Below, piece by piece: positions 17,811 through 26,768 of a stretch of 39,599 nucleotides of DNA (within the stretch, counting starts at the first letter, position 1; every line of letters begins with the position of its first letter). Under the pieces are notes generated by a model. That model had not been told where the DNA came from, did not search any database, and saw only the letters and a list, made by a program, of their open reading frames with translations. The position numbers were made by a program, and so were the translations under genes. Origin of the DNA: Mesoaciditoga sp. (GTDB lineage Bacteria > Thermotogota > Thermotogae > Mesoaciditogales > Mesoaciditogaceae); NCBI GenBank assembly GCA_015491995.1, contig WGFY01000048.1, forward strand, positions 1-39,599, written 5' to 3'.

Positions 17811-17830
17811 AAAGGGGGGTTTCCCCCTTT
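17811..17830 (-). other. Intercistronic stem-loop between rbsC and rbsB
   Basis: Stem AAAGGGGG (17811-17818) / CCCCCTTT (17823-17830) with a 4-nt loop. It lies after the rbsC stop and before the strong rbsB ribosome site. Likely a processing or attenuation site that lets rbsB be expressed differently from the membrane components. Confidence 0.65.
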
Positions 17831-17841
17831 TAAAATACAAA

Positions 17842-18789
17842 TTATTCGTTCCAGTATTTCTTTCCGAAACTTGTGAGCATAACAGCCAAGAGAATAACCA
17901 ATCCTTTTACCACTTCTTGATAATAAGGAGAAATGTTCATGATCGTCATTCCATTGTTCAAAATTCCTATTATGTAAGCACCAACCAGAGTTCCAACTAT
18001 CCAGCCTTCTCCTCCAAAAAGGCTAGTTCCTCCTAAAACAACTGCCGCTATTGAATCAAGTTCGTAACCACGTCCCGCCGTTGGTTCAGCCGTACCCAAT
18101 CTCGATGCTAATACGATTCCAGCCAATGCCGCTAAAAATCCGCTAATGGTATAAACACTGATAAGGACGCTATTTATTTTTATACCGGCAGCACGTGATG
18201 CACGAATGTTTCCACCAACAGCGTAAACATGTCTACCATATCGACTGAGGGCGAGAATTATCCACGCTACAGCAAACACTATCGTCATCACGATGACGGG
18301 AAACGGTATCCCTAACAAGTATCCTTGTCCAAAGTACATAAAAGAATGGGGAAGATCCCAAATTGGTTGGCCGTTTGTATATATCAAAGTGATCCCAGCT
18401 ATGGCGGACATGGTGGCAAGTGTTGTTATGAATGCCGGCACTTTCGCCAACGACACTATAATTCCATTAACTGCTCCTAAGCCGGCTCCTATTCCTAAAC
18501 CTGCCAAAATTCCTATCAAAACATTGCCCGTTGCTACTATAGTTCCTGCCGCTATAGCTCCTGATAATCCAATCATAGATCCCACCGAGAGATCGATGCC
18601 AGCCGTTAATATTACAAACATCTGTCCTATAGCAAGAAGGGCGTTTATAGAGGATTGTTTGGATATAAGCATGAAATTGGAAAATGTGAAGAAATACTTT
18701 GGAGATTCAAAGGCAAAGAATGCTATAATTCCCACCAAACCCAAGATAACACCGTATTTTCTAACAAAACTGGAATCCATTTTTTCCAT
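17842..18789 (-). CDS. rbsC: Ribose-type ABC transporter permease
   Basis: 315 aa membrane protein, BPD_transp_2 family. Conserved LTAGIDLSVGSMIGLSGAIAAG (split: LTAGIDLSVGS then MIGL) about residues 68-90, VPAFITTLATM, GRHVYAVGGNIRASRAAGI coupling loop and AVVLGGTSLFGGEG near 250-263 are all RbsC hallmarks. The frame is open upstream to 18846 inside rbsA, but the ATG at 18789, 6 nt after AAGGAGG and 1 bp after the rbsA stop, is the real start. Confidence 0.92.
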   Translation of the reverse strand: MEKMDSSFVRKYGVILGLVGIIAFFAFESPKYFFTFSNFMLISKQSSINALLAIGQMFVILTAGIDLSVGSMIGLSGAIAAGTIVATGNVLIGILAGLGIGAGLGAVNGIIVSLAKVPAFITTLATMSAIAGITLIYTNGQPIWDLPHSFMYFGQGYLLGIPFPVIVMTIVFAVAWIILALSRYGRHVYAVGGNIRASRAAGIKINSVLISVYTISGFLAALAGIVLASRLGTAEPTAGRGYELDSIAAVVLGGTSLFGGEGWIVGTLVGAYIIGILNNGMTIMNISPYYQEVVKGLVILLAVMLTSFGKKYWNE

Positions 18790-18790
18790 C

Positions 18791-20293
18791 TTAATCCTCC
18801 TTTCTCTTGACAGCCAATGCAAGTATTCTTTCTTGAGTTGCTTCACTCGGACTCAATTCACCTGTGATACGTCCTTCACTCATAACCAAAATTCTGTCAC
18901 TCAAATTGATGACTTCTTCCATTTCGGATGAGATTATTATTATTGAAATTCCCTTGAAAGCTTGATCGTATATGAACTTGTATATCTCATACTTGGATCC
19001 TACATCTATTCCTCTTGTTGGTTCATCTAAGATTAGAATTTTAGGAGATCGCGCTAACCACTTCCCCAACACGACCTTTTGCTGATTTCCACCGCTGAGG
19101 TTTTCGACGCGTTGATTTATACTTGTGATTTTGGTATTCAGATATTCAACGGTTGCCATAACGGATTTCTTTTCTTTCCTTCTTTTTATGAACCCAAACC
19201 GAGATAAAAAATCAAGATTTGGCAAGGAATGGTTTTCTTTCACATCTCTTTGAAGAATTAGTCCAAGTGTGTGCCTATCTTCAGGGACCAGAAATATTCT
19301 ATGTGTTATCGCATCAGTTGGTTCCTTTATTTTTATCTCCACACTATCTAAATACATTTTCCCTTCCATATCTTTTAACCCGAACAAGCTTTCTCCAAGT
19401 TGAGAATTCCCACATCCAACGAGACCAGCTATGCCTAATATTTCTCCTTTTCTAAGTTCAAAGCTCACATTCCTGAAGTGAGGTTCAGATGTTGTCCCTT
19501 CAACTTTCAAAACAACCGCACCCACTTTATGATCCACTTTGGGTGGAAATCTGTTTTTCATGCTTCTTCCAACCATCATTCGCACAATTTCTTCCATGCT
19601 GACATCGGAAATGTTTTTGGTGGTGATATGCTCACCATTTCTTAAAACGGTTACCCTATCAGCTATCTCGAATATCTCTTCCAATCTGTGGGATATGAAA
19701 AGTATCGTGACACCGTTTTCTTTTAACCGTTTAAGGATGGCAAAAAGAGTATCGGTCTCTTTAAGCGTGAGTGCTGCTGTAGGTTCATCCATTATCAAAA
19801 TTTCGGAATTGAAAGAAAGGGCTTTTGCAATTTCAACAAGCTGCTTGTCTGCCACACTAAGATCTTTGATCTTGCTTTGCGTGTTTATGTGAGAAGCTTC
19901 CAAATTGCTAAGAACTGATCTTGAATCCTCAACCATTTTGATATGGTTAACGATTTTAAAGAAGAATACATTCTTAGTAGGCTCTTTACCAAGGTATATA
20001 TTCTCACAAACTGTTAATTGAGGAACAAGGCTAAATTCTTGGTGGATCAGTGAAATGCCGTCTTGTATGGCGTCGAGTGGCGATGAAAACCTTTTCTCCT
20101 CACTCTTGACAAAAATTTTTCCAGCAGTTGGCTCATATTCACCCGATATGATTTTCATAAGAGTGGATTTGCCGGCGCCATTTTCACCGACTATTGCATG
20201 AATTTCACCCTTTTCCACCTCAAGATTTATATCTCTCAAAACTTCCACCCCGGAAAATGATTTGTGTATTCCCTCAATTTTAAGAATTGACAT
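18791..20293 (-). CDS. rbsA: Ribose-type ABC transporter ATPase, two ABC domains
   Basis: 500 aa, usual RbsA length. Domain 1: Walker A GENGAGKST, signature LSVADKQLVEIAKAL, Walker B ILIMDEPTAAL. Domain 2: degenerate P-loop GLVGCGNSQL, signature LSGGNQQKVVLGKWLA and LDEPTRGIDVG. ATG start after GGGAGG, overlapping the end of the upstream lacI-type gene by 14 bp. Energises import with RbsC and RbsB. No rbsK or rbsD gene is present in the operon. Confidence 0.93.
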   Translation of the reverse strand: MSILKIEGIHKSFSGVEVLRDINLEVEKGEIHAIVGENGAGKSTLMKIISGEYEPTAGKIFVKSEEKRFSSPLDAIQDGISLIHQEFSLVPQLTVCENIYLGKEPTKNVFFFKIVNHIKMVEDSRSVLSNLEASHINTQSKIKDLSVADKQLVEIAKALSFNSEILIMDEPTAALTLKETDTLFAILKRLKENGVTILFISHRLEEIFEIADRVTVLRNGEHITTKNISDVSMEEIVRMMVGRSMKNRFPPKVDHKVGAVVLKVEGTTSEPHFRNVSFELRKGEILGIAGLVGCGNSQLGESLFGLKDMEGKMYLDSVEIKIKEPTDAITHRIFLVPEDRHTLGLILQRDVKENHSLPNLDFLSRFGFIKRRKEKKSVMATVEYLNTKITSINQRVENLSGGNQQKVVLGKWLARSPKILILDEPTRGIDVGSKYEIYKFIYDQAFKGISIIIISSEMEEVINLSDRILVMSEGRITGELSPSEATQERILALAVKRKED

Positions 20294-21290
20294 TTTTTAT
20301 CCTCCCTGAAATGCTTGTTTCTCTCACAATCAATCGGGGCTCTAACCTTATATGCTTCTTGGGTTCATGTTCTTTCTTTTCGATTTCATCTATGATGAGA
20401 TGAGCCGCTATTTCTCCCAATTCATAAGTTGGCTGATGAACAGTTGTGAGTTTTGGAGAATGATAAGCCGAAAAAAATATATCATCGTATCCCACGACTG
20501 ATACATCATCAGGAATATTTACTCCATGATTTTTTAAAACTTTTATGGCTCCAAATGCTATCAAATCGTTGCCACAAACGATGGCATCGAAGTCTATACG
20601 TTTACTCAAAAGTTTTTGAGTCATGTATGCACCACTTTTTTCAGAATATTCTCCAAAGAATATCCCCGTCTTCAAGTTCGCAACTCCTTTGAAATATTCA
20701 ACAAAAGATTCTAAGCGCTCTTTGGCTCCAGATGTTACATCTTTTGAACCGAGAAAAACCACTTTTTTTCTTCCGATGTTTTCAAGATGTTTCAAAACTA
20801 AATTCATTCCCATTTTATGGTCTACAACAACGTAAGATAAATCGCTGTTTTCAACGTATCTATCCAACAGAACAACGGGAGCATGTGGCTCTTTGTCTAA
20901 AAATGAAACGTTCATCGAAGAAACTACCAACAACAGTCCATCTATCTTCTTTTCAAGTAAAAGAAAATACTGTATTTCTTCCAACTGCGGATCTTCATCT
21001 GTGTTGCACAAGAAAATCGCATATCCATTCCTGTTGGCAACATCCTGAACTCCTCTTACCATTGCAGGGAAAAAAGGATTTTCGATATTTGGAATTATCA
21101 AACCCAGTGTTCTCGTTGGGAATCCCTTCAAGCCACGTGCCAACGGATTTGACCTGTAATTCAGTTCGTTGATCGCTTTCATTACCTTTTTTCTCAACTC
21201 TTGGCGCACATTTGCCGTTCCATTTATAACTCTTGAAACGGTTGAAATGGAAACATTTGCCATTTTCGCCACATCTTTTATGTTGGCCAT
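20280..21290 (-). CDS. LacI/GalR-family regulator of the rbs operon
   Basis: 336 aa. Residues 1-60 are the LacI helix-turn-helix and hinge (MANIKDVAKMANVSISTVSR, then VINGTANVRQ and the LARGLKG hinge), followed by a sugar-binding domain (LIIPNIENPFFPAMVRGVQ, GLLLVVSS, VVGYDDIFFSAYHSPKLTTV). First gene of the operon with rbsA-rbsC-rbsB, so it is autoregulated. A CG-centred palindrome lies at the predicted +1. ATG start with GGAGG 5 nt upstream. Confidence 0.9.
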   Translation of the reverse strand: MANIKDVAKMANVSISTVSRVINGTANVRQELRKKVMKAINELNYRSNPLARGLKGFPTRTLGLIIPNIENPFFPAMVRGVQDVANRNGYAIFLCNTDEDPQLEEIQYFLLLEKKIDGLLLVVSSMNVSFLDKEPHAPVVLLDRYVENSDLSYVVVDHKMGMNLVLKHLENIGRKKVVFLGSKDVTSGAKERLESFVEYFKGVANLKTGIFFGEYSEKSGAYMTQKLLSKRIDFDAIVCGNDLIAFGAIKVLKNHGVNIPDDVSVVGYDDIFFSAYHSPKLTTVHQPTYELGEIAAHLIIDEIEKKEHEPKKHIRLEPRLIVRETSISGRIKNVNS

Positions 21291-21302
21291 CTAAACCTCC
21301 AA

Positions 21303-21314
21303 GAAAACGTTTTC
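21303..21314. promoter_or_regulatory. Predicted LacI-family operator of the rbs operon
   Basis: Perfect 12-bp palindrome GAAAACGTTTTC with the central CG typical of LacI/GalR operators. It coincides with the predicted transcription start and lies just before the ribosome site of the regulator gene. Confidence 0.8.
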
Positions 21315-21320
21315 AAGACA

Positions 21321-21349
21321 ATACTAACTTTTTATTACCAAAAAGTCAA
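21321..21349 (-). promoter_or_regulatory. Promoter of the lacI-rbsACB operon
   Basis: Minus strand TTGACT (21344-21349), 17 bp spacer, TAGTAT (21321-21326). Predicted start near 21314, inside the operator palindrome. Confidence 0.8.
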
Positions 21350-21645
21350 ACGCAATTATCTTTTATTTTGAATAGATACAGACGATTAATGTAGATGTAA
21401 GACATTCTAAGCCTAATTCCTTTTAAAATCTCATTGAGACGCTATTTATCATCATTTTTGTGGGAATTCCGTCGTTTATAATGGGTGTAAGAAAAACAGT
21501 TCACTTTTCAACAAAAAAATAAGTGGATAAATGAACTATGAAACTAAAATCTTTGACGGATATTCAGAAATGCTCTCTTGAAGAATTTGAATGAAGGATA
21601 AAAATAGGTACTTGAAATAAAAGCGGTGGTGAATGAATCCGAATT
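21350..21645. other. Intergenic stretch between the two sugar operons
   Basis: AT-rich, about 300 bases, no convincing gene. A run able to fold as CACTT/AAGTG or AGTTCA/TGAACT (about 21499-21538) followed on the minus strand by GTTTTTCTT could terminate the upstream eight-gene operon, but the stem is imperfect. Only very short frames (16-18 codons near 21533-21600) without a good ribosome site are present. Confidence 0.35.
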
Positions 21646-22668
21646 TTACACGTTACGTGTTTGGATTTTTGAAACGGACTCTCTCTCAATCAACGTCGCT
21701 TTTAAGATAACATGGCGTGGTCTTCGCGTATCATTATTTTCAATTCTATCAAGAAGAAGTGTTGCCGCGCTCATGCCAATCACATCTGTCGGTTGCGATA
21801 TGGTGGTTATAGGTGGTGAATAGATGCTCATCCACTCCAAATCGTCGAAGCCAATTACAGAAAGATCCCTTGGAATCTTTAAGCCTATTTCCTTAGCTGC
21901 TCTCATTATTCCAAGAGTTGTGAAATCATTCGTTGCGATCATCGCCGTCGGCCGTTCTTTTTCTTTTAAGATATCAAGTGCACATTTGTGGGATTCTGAT
22001 TCCATGAAATAACCGCTTTTTATCCATTCTTCATGGCTTTCAAGTCCCAAGTCTTTAACAGCCTCTCGAAATCCCTTCAATCTTTCACATCCTGTGTAAC
22101 TGCTCTCTATTCCATATATAACCCCTATCTTCCGATGTCCCATTTTTGCAAGATAACGAACCACATCGTAAATCGCCGCTTTGTTGTCTATGACAACGAA
22201 ATCGGTTTCTATTTTTGAAATAAGGCGATCAAAAAGAACAATTTTCATGCCATGGCGAATAAGGTTTCTGTAGACCGACATGTTTTGCCCATCTGCAGTT
22301 GGAGCGGCTATAATTCCATCAACTTTCTTTGATACGAGCAATTCAAGATACTCTCGCTCTCGCTCAGAGTTTTCACCAACGTTACAGATTATGAGATTAT
22401 ATTTTTTTGCATACAAAACCCTTTCCATTGAAAGTATGACTTCGCTGAAAAACGGATTGGTTATATCCGATATCAAAACCCCGATGGTGAAAGTTTTTGA
22501 AGTTTTCATCCCTCTTGCAAGATTGTTGGTTATGTAACCAAGCTCCTTAGCTTTGTTGAGTACTCTTAATCTTATCTCTTTGCTAACGCCGATTTTGTTG
22601 TTAAGAGCCTTTGAGACGGTCGCGGTGGACACTCCAAGGCTCTTAGCTATGTCTTTTATGCTGACCAA
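21646..22668 (-). CDS. LacI/GalR-family regulator of the isomerase-kinase sugar operon
   Basis: 340 aa. Helix-turn-helix and hinge at residues 1-58 (VSIKDIAKSLGVSTATVSKA, NNLARGMKT), then the type-1 sugar-binding fold (GVLISDITNPFFSEV, GIIAAPTADGQN, VIGFDDLEWMSIYSPPITTI). TTG start directly after the stop of the PfkB gene, with GAGAGG about 10 nt upstream. As the last gene of the eight-gene operon it is likely its own regulator, binding the 14-bp palindrome at 30496-30509; the match is inferred from position and operator class. Confidence 0.88.
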   Translation of the reverse strand: MVSIKDIAKSLGVSTATVSKALNNKIGVSKEIRLRVLNKAKELGYITNNLARGMKTSKTFTIGVLISDITNPFFSEVILSMERVLYAKKYNLIICNVGENSEREREYLELLVSKKVDGIIAAPTADGQNMSVYRNLIRHGMKIVLFDRLISKIETDFVVIDNKAAIYDVVRYLAKMGHRKIGVIYGIESSYTGCERLKGFREAVKDLGLESHEEWIKSGYFMESESHKCALDILKEKERPTAMIATNDFTTLGIMRAAKEIGLKIPRDLSVIGFDDLEWMSIYSPPITTISQPTDVIGMSAATLLLDRIENNDTRRPRHVILKATLIERESVSKIQTRNV

Positions 22669-23595
22669 TTAATTCACGCCTCTCAAAAATTGTTTAACTT
22701 CTCCTATTCTTGGAAATGAGGTTATCGCCCCAATTTTCTGCGCCGCCATGGCTGCCGTTGCAGCACCAAATTCGGCTGCCTCCATGATATTTTTCTTGTC
22801 TGTTGAAAATTTTCTTTTAGCAAGCTGATGAACCATTCCAGCCATAAACGCATCTCCACACCCAGTTGTATCGATTATTCGAGTTTTGTATGCAGGAATA
22901 TGTATAACTTCTTTTTCAACAACATAAGCACCCTTTTCACCATAGGTGACGACAGCTTTAATTTTCAACTGCTTTATTTTATCAAAAATGCTTTTCAAAT
23001 CCTCAAGATTGAAAATCGCTTTAGCGTCCTCAAAACTACATTTGACAATATCAGACAATTTCCAGCCCTTTACAAGATTTTCAGTGTAGGCTCTTTCATC
23101 ATCTGAAACTTTAGGCCTGTAATTCGGATCGAATGTGACGAATTTTCCGGCTTCTTTAGCTTTCTTCACGAACTTCAAAACATCTTCGGCCGCAGGTGTT
23201 GCCAGAAGAATGGATCCAAAACCAACAGCATCGAAACTGCTCAACCTTATTTTTGAAAGTTCTTTCCACGTGAGAGATCCATCTGCCGTGCATCGATTCC
23301 ATATTTCAAAGGCAGGGATCTTGTTTTCGTCTACAAACGCAAAAGCAAGTGTTGTGTGTAGTTTATCATCAGTTGTGCAAGACGATAAGTCTATTTTTTC
23401 CAATTCCAAAGTTTCTTTGAGCATTTTGCCAAAAAAGTCGTAAGAAAATTTTGTGATGTAGCTTACATTTTCGCCAAGCCGAGAAAGACCAACGGCCATG
23501 TTCAATGGAGAGCCGCCGGGATGTGTTTCAAATTTGCCATCTATTTTAAAAAGATCGACAAGATTTTCACCTATGATCGCTACTTTGTTATGCAT
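22669..23595 (-). CDS. PfkB-family carbohydrate kinase (fructokinase-like)
   Basis: 308 aa ribokinase-fold kinase. The N-terminal GGSPLNMAVGLSRLGE (residues about 28-43) is the first PfkB signature in its fructokinase-like form. The C-terminal DTTGCGDAFMAGMVHQL (about 247-263) is the second, with the catalytic Asp of GCGDAF. VTFDPNYRP is the usual mid-domain motif. The substrate is not certain: fructose, 2-keto-3-deoxygluconate and other sugars are used in this family. ATG start. It lies after the permease genes and just before the regulator gene. Confidence 0.85.
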   Translation of the reverse strand: MHNKVAIIGENLVDLFKIDGKFETHPGGSPLNMAVGLSRLGENVSYITKFSYDFFGKMLKETLELEKIDLSSCTTDDKLHTTLAFAFVDENKIPAFEIWNRCTADGSLTWKELSKIRLSSFDAVGFGSILLATPAAEDVLKFVKKAKEAGKFVTFDPNYRPKVSDDERAYTENLVKGWKLSDIVKCSFEDAKAIFNLEDLKSIFDKIKQLKIKAVVTYGEKGAYVVEKEVIHIPAYKTRIIDTTGCGDAFMAGMVHQLAKRKFSTDKKNIMEAAEFGAATAAMAAQKIGAITSFPRIGEVKQFLRGVN

Positions 23596-23654
23596 TTGTC
23601 ACCACTTTTTTGTGGATCTTTTACGAGTTATTTCATCTCAGACAACAACGTTTT

Positions 23655-24506
23655 TTACCCCTTTATACCTGTCATCATAACACCTTTTACAAAATAACGT
23701 TGTAAGAAGAGAAATATGGCAATTGCTGGAAGTGTTGCCATCAATGCTGCAGCCATAGCTGGCCCATATTGAGGTGCGGAACCACTCACACCGCTTTGTC
23801 CACCAAAAAATTGTGCTATTCCAACAGGAAGTGTCCTAGAGGCGTCTGAACTTACGGAAATCAGTGGCCATAGGAAATTTGTCCAGTTACTCATAAATGT
23901 TATTATTGCCACTGCACTGATGGACGGTCTCGCTAAGGGTAACATGATAGACCACCAGATTCTAAAACTTCCAGCCCCATCAACTATGGCAGCATCTAAA
24001 AGGTTTTCAGGTACGCTTCTAAAGAAGTTTGTCAGTATGAAAACACCTGTGACATTTCCAGTCGTTGGTAGGATCAAAGCCGTGATGGTGTTTAACAAAT
24101 TTACATCTGCAAACATCAAGTACAACGGAACAATTGTAACCTGTATGGGAACCATAAGCATAGATAAAATTATGGCGTAAAGTGTTTTACTACCACGAAA
24201 TTTCATTTTGGAAAAAGCAAAAGCTGCGAGAGAATCTATGAGTATGACAATTATTGTAGCCATTAAAGCTGCGAACACACTGTTAAAAGTCCAACGGGCA
24301 AAGTTAAAATTTTTCAAGACATAAGCAAAATTTGACCATGTAGGGTGCAATGGAATCCATTGTGGCGGATAACTTAATATTTCTCCTTCTGGTTTAAAAG
24401 CGCTAACACTCATCCAGAGAATAGGGGCAAAGGACACTATTATACAAATGATCATAAAGAGATAAAGCAACGCTCTTACAACGCGTTTTTTCTTTTTTTC
24501 ATTCAA
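23655..24506 (-). CDS. Sugar ABC transporter permease (MalG/CUT1 type)
   Basis: 283 aa, six predicted membrane segments. The EAA coupling loop is read as PENLLDAAIVDGAGSFRIWW (about residues 167-186). It has the MalG-like start with a short basic cytoplasmic tail and ends FVKGVMMTGIKG, as is normal for CUT1 second permeases. ATG start overlapping the stop of the first permease gene (ATGA). Confidence 0.92.
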   Translation of the reverse strand: MNEKKKKRVVRALLYLFMIICIIVSFAPILWMSVSAFKPEGEILSYPPQWIPLHPTWSNFAYVLKNFNFARWTFNSVFAALMATIIVILIDSLAAFAFSKMKFRGSKTLYAIILSMLMVPIQVTIVPLYLMFADVNLLNTITALILPTTGNVTGVFILTNFFRSVPENLLDAAIVDGAGSFRIWWSIMLPLARPSISAVAIITFMSNWTNFLWPLISVSSDASRTLPVGIAQFFGGQSGVSGSAPQYGPAMAAALMATLPAIAIFLFLQRYFVKGVMMTGIKG

Positions 24507-25381
24507 TTCAGATCACCAGATCTCTTCAAGAGCTTCCTTTCTAATAAAATAAAGGCTATCAGGAAAATGAAAACAACATACGCTATAGCCGAACCATATC
24601 CTAATCTGTAATATTGGAATGACTGAACGTACATATATTGGACCACGGTAAGTGTTGCCATTGCAGGTCCACCACCGGTCATAACGTAAACTTGAGCAAA
24701 AACTTGGAAGGTGTTTATGAGAGTGAGCATTACGACAACTATCATCGTTGGGCTTAAAAGCGGAAATGTTATGCTCCAAAACACCTGCCAACTTGATGCA
24801 CCATCAATACGAGCAGCTTCTTTCAATTCGTTTGGTATATCTTGCAATCCTGCAAGAAATAATATCATATTAAACCCTATCGTCCACCATATGGTAGCAA
24901 TTGCGACTGCAGGCATCGCCCAGTTAACGCTTGATAACCATGCGATTGGTCGTATGCCTAAAAAACTCAAATAATAATTCAATATGCCAAAACGGGCATC
25001 GAGTATCCACAGCCAAATAACACCCACAACGGTAGACATTATGACATATGGCATAAAAACGAGTGTTCTTGTAACAACACGCCCTTTTAGAGATTGATCC
25101 ACAAGCATAGCGATCAGTAACCCACCGATAACTAGAGCAGGAACAGTTAAGAACATGAAGTACAAGGTGTTCACAAGACTTCTTGTGAAATTCGTATCAC
25201 GAAAAAGATCTATGAAATTCTGCAATCCAACAAATTTTGCTTGACCAACTATATTCCATTTTGTAAGACTCACAAAAAAACCTGCTAAAGAGGGGCCAAA
25301 ACGAAAAGCGATAAATGCAAAAAGATATGGAATTAAAAAGAGGTATGGAATAATTCGATAAGATCTTTTTTTGTTGATCAT
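24503..25381 (-). CDS. Sugar ABC transporter permease (MalF/CUT1 type)
   Basis: 292 aa from the ATG at 25381; six membrane segments after a basic tail (NKKRSYR). EAA loop PNELKEAARIDGASSWQVFW near residues 180-199. The frame is open to a GTG at 25438, but those codons would translate through the intercistronic stem-loop. A GTG at 25396 is another possible start: the AGGTGA that covers it could instead serve the ATG 15 nt downstream. The start is therefore uncertain by a few residues. Confidence 0.88.
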   Translation of the reverse strand: MINKKRSYRIIPYLFLIPYLFAFIAFRFGPSLAGFFVSLTKWNIVGQAKFVGLQNFIDLFRDTNFTRSLVNTLYFMFLTVPALVIGGLLIAMLVDQSLKGRVVTRTLVFMPYVIMSTVVGVIWLWILDARFGILNYYLSFLGIRPIAWLSSVNWAMPAVAIATIWWTIGFNMILFLAGLQDIPNELKEAARIDGASSWQVFWSITFPLLSPTMIVVVMLTLINTFQVFAQVYVMTGGGPAMATLTVVQYMYVQSFQYYRLGYGSAIAYVVFIFLIAFILLERKLLKRSGDLN

Positions 25382-25419
25382 CTTCTTCTTTTTCACCTGA
25401 TTTCTATTTTTTATTACTT

Positions 25420-25444
25420 GGAGCCGCGAAAATTTCACGGCTCC
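25420..25444 (-). other. Intercistronic stem-loop after the sugar-binding-protein gene
   Basis: GGAGCCG (25420-25426) / CGGCTCC (25438-25444), continued past one C-A mismatch by two more pairs. Lies 20 nt past the binding-protein stop and before the permease start. Followed on the minus strand by AAGTAATAAAAAATAG, without a real U-run. Confidence 0.65.
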
Positions 25445-25463
25445 AATGTAAAGTAAATTTAAT

Positions 25464-26738
25464 TCATTGAGTAAAGATCATATCTATTTGCTGGTTCATC
25501 CATTTCATAACGGGCAATATATCTTTATTTCTCATGAGAATGTTTTGTCCGGCAACAACTATAGGGCTTACAGATGCAGAAGAGAAGACTTGTGATTCTT
25601 TTGGTATTCTTGGAAGCATGGTTTCATACGGAGTAGATTCCAAAAATCCGGTACGCCCTGGAAGTGTGCGTGCGAATTCCCTGGCCGAATTGTATGCTGG
25701 TATGTTACCGGAAAGAGCCCATTTGTCTGAATGTTTTACCAACCAAGTTACAAAATTCTCGGCTGCTTTCATATGTTTTTTGTCTTGATGAATTGGTATT
25801 GTTAAAACATGGCCACTTCCCCAAACAGCTTTATGTTTGAAGACTTGAGGAATTGGGAACGTATCCCATTCAAGACCCTTTTGTGCTGTCATTGCAGGTA
25901 TTTCCCATGGACCATCTTCAAGCATAGCTGTTTTCCCAATTAAAAAATCTTGAAGCGGGCTGTTTGCCCCTATTGGAGCAACATGATATTTGAAAAACAG
26001 ATCTTGGAGCCAACTCCACGCTTTCTGACCAGCGCTTAAGGGATAGCCTACTTTGTTCATTGAGGAATTGAGGAATTCGTATCCTTGCTGTCTTAAAAGC
26101 TCATACCACTCCAAAAACCCATGCCAATTAAGAGAGTATAGAGCAATTCCATATTGTGTTATGTTATTTGGATCGAATCCGGGTTCCCCTGGATGTTTAC
26201 CGTTTTTATCAATCGTGAGTTTGATCGCCATATTCAGAAATTCTTTACCAGTTATCCAACCAGTAGGAAGTGTTATACCAGCTTTTCTAAAAAGTTTTTT
26301 GTTGTAATATATGGCATTCATGTGTAAATCGAGAGGAAATGCATACTGTTTTCCATGATAAAAAGTGCCACTCCATGCTGCTGGAGCAAATTGAGAAGAT
26401 TTGAAGCCATTTTCTTCTATCACATTTCCAATAGGAGTGAGAAGCCCGTAAGAGGCAAATTCCGGAATATCTGGTCCATGCATAGCCAATATATTCGGTG
26501 ATTGCCCTCCTCTTGAAGACACCAAAAATTTTGTAAATAGAGGTGTCCATTGCATGGTTGTCAAAGTAACGTGGACATCAGGGTGACCACCGTTGTATTC
26601 AGTGACCAATTGACGCATCACATTACCGTCTGGGCCGGTCCATCCACCCCAAAAAACAAGCTGCAGAGGTTGTGCCATCGAAAGAACACCGACCATTAAA
26701 ATGGCAAACGCGAAAAACATCACCAATTTGAATTTCAT
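25464..26738 (-). CDS. Sugar-binding protein of ABC transporter (CUT1 family)
   Basis: 424 aa, family 1 extracellular solute-binding protein. Signal peptide at residues 1-21 ending SMA before QPLQLVFWGGWTGPDG; no lipobox cysteine. LVFWGGW is the typical first strand, and LTPIGNVIEENGFK, YAFPLDLHMNAIYYNKKLFRKAGI (split) and MLEDGPWEIPAM are the expected CUT1 blocks. ATG at 26738 is 7 nt after AAGGAGG. Ligand not predictable; the operon enzymes suggest an aldose or a derivative. Confidence 0.9.
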   Translation of the reverse strand: MKFKLVMFFAFAILMVGVLSMAQPLQLVFWGGWTGPDGNVMRQLVTEYNGGHPDVHVTLTTMQWTPLFTKFLVSSRGGQSPNILAMHGPDIPEFASYGLLTPIGNVIEENGFKSSQFAPAAWSGTFYHGKQYAFPLDLHMNAIYYNKKLFRKAGITLPTGWITGKEFLNMAIKLTIDKNGKHPGEPGFDPNNITQYGIALYSLNWHGFLEWYELLRQQGYEFLNSSMNKVGYPLSAGQKAWSWLQDLFFKYHVAPIGANSPLQDFLIGKTAMLEDGPWEIPAMTAQKGLEWDTFPIPQVFKHKAVWGSGHVLTIPIHQDKKHMKAAENFVTWLVKHSDKWALSGNIPAYNSAREFARTLPGRTGFLESTPYETMLPRIPKESQVFSSASVSPIVVAGQNILMRNKDILPVMKWMNQQIDMIFTQ

Positions 26739-26768
26739 CAAAACCCCTCCTTATTTGTTGAAATGGGA

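Noticed and set aside
21533-21600. Very short plus-strand frames between the two sugar operons
   Set aside because: 16-18 codons, no ribosome site, no similarity; chance frames in AT-rich DNA.
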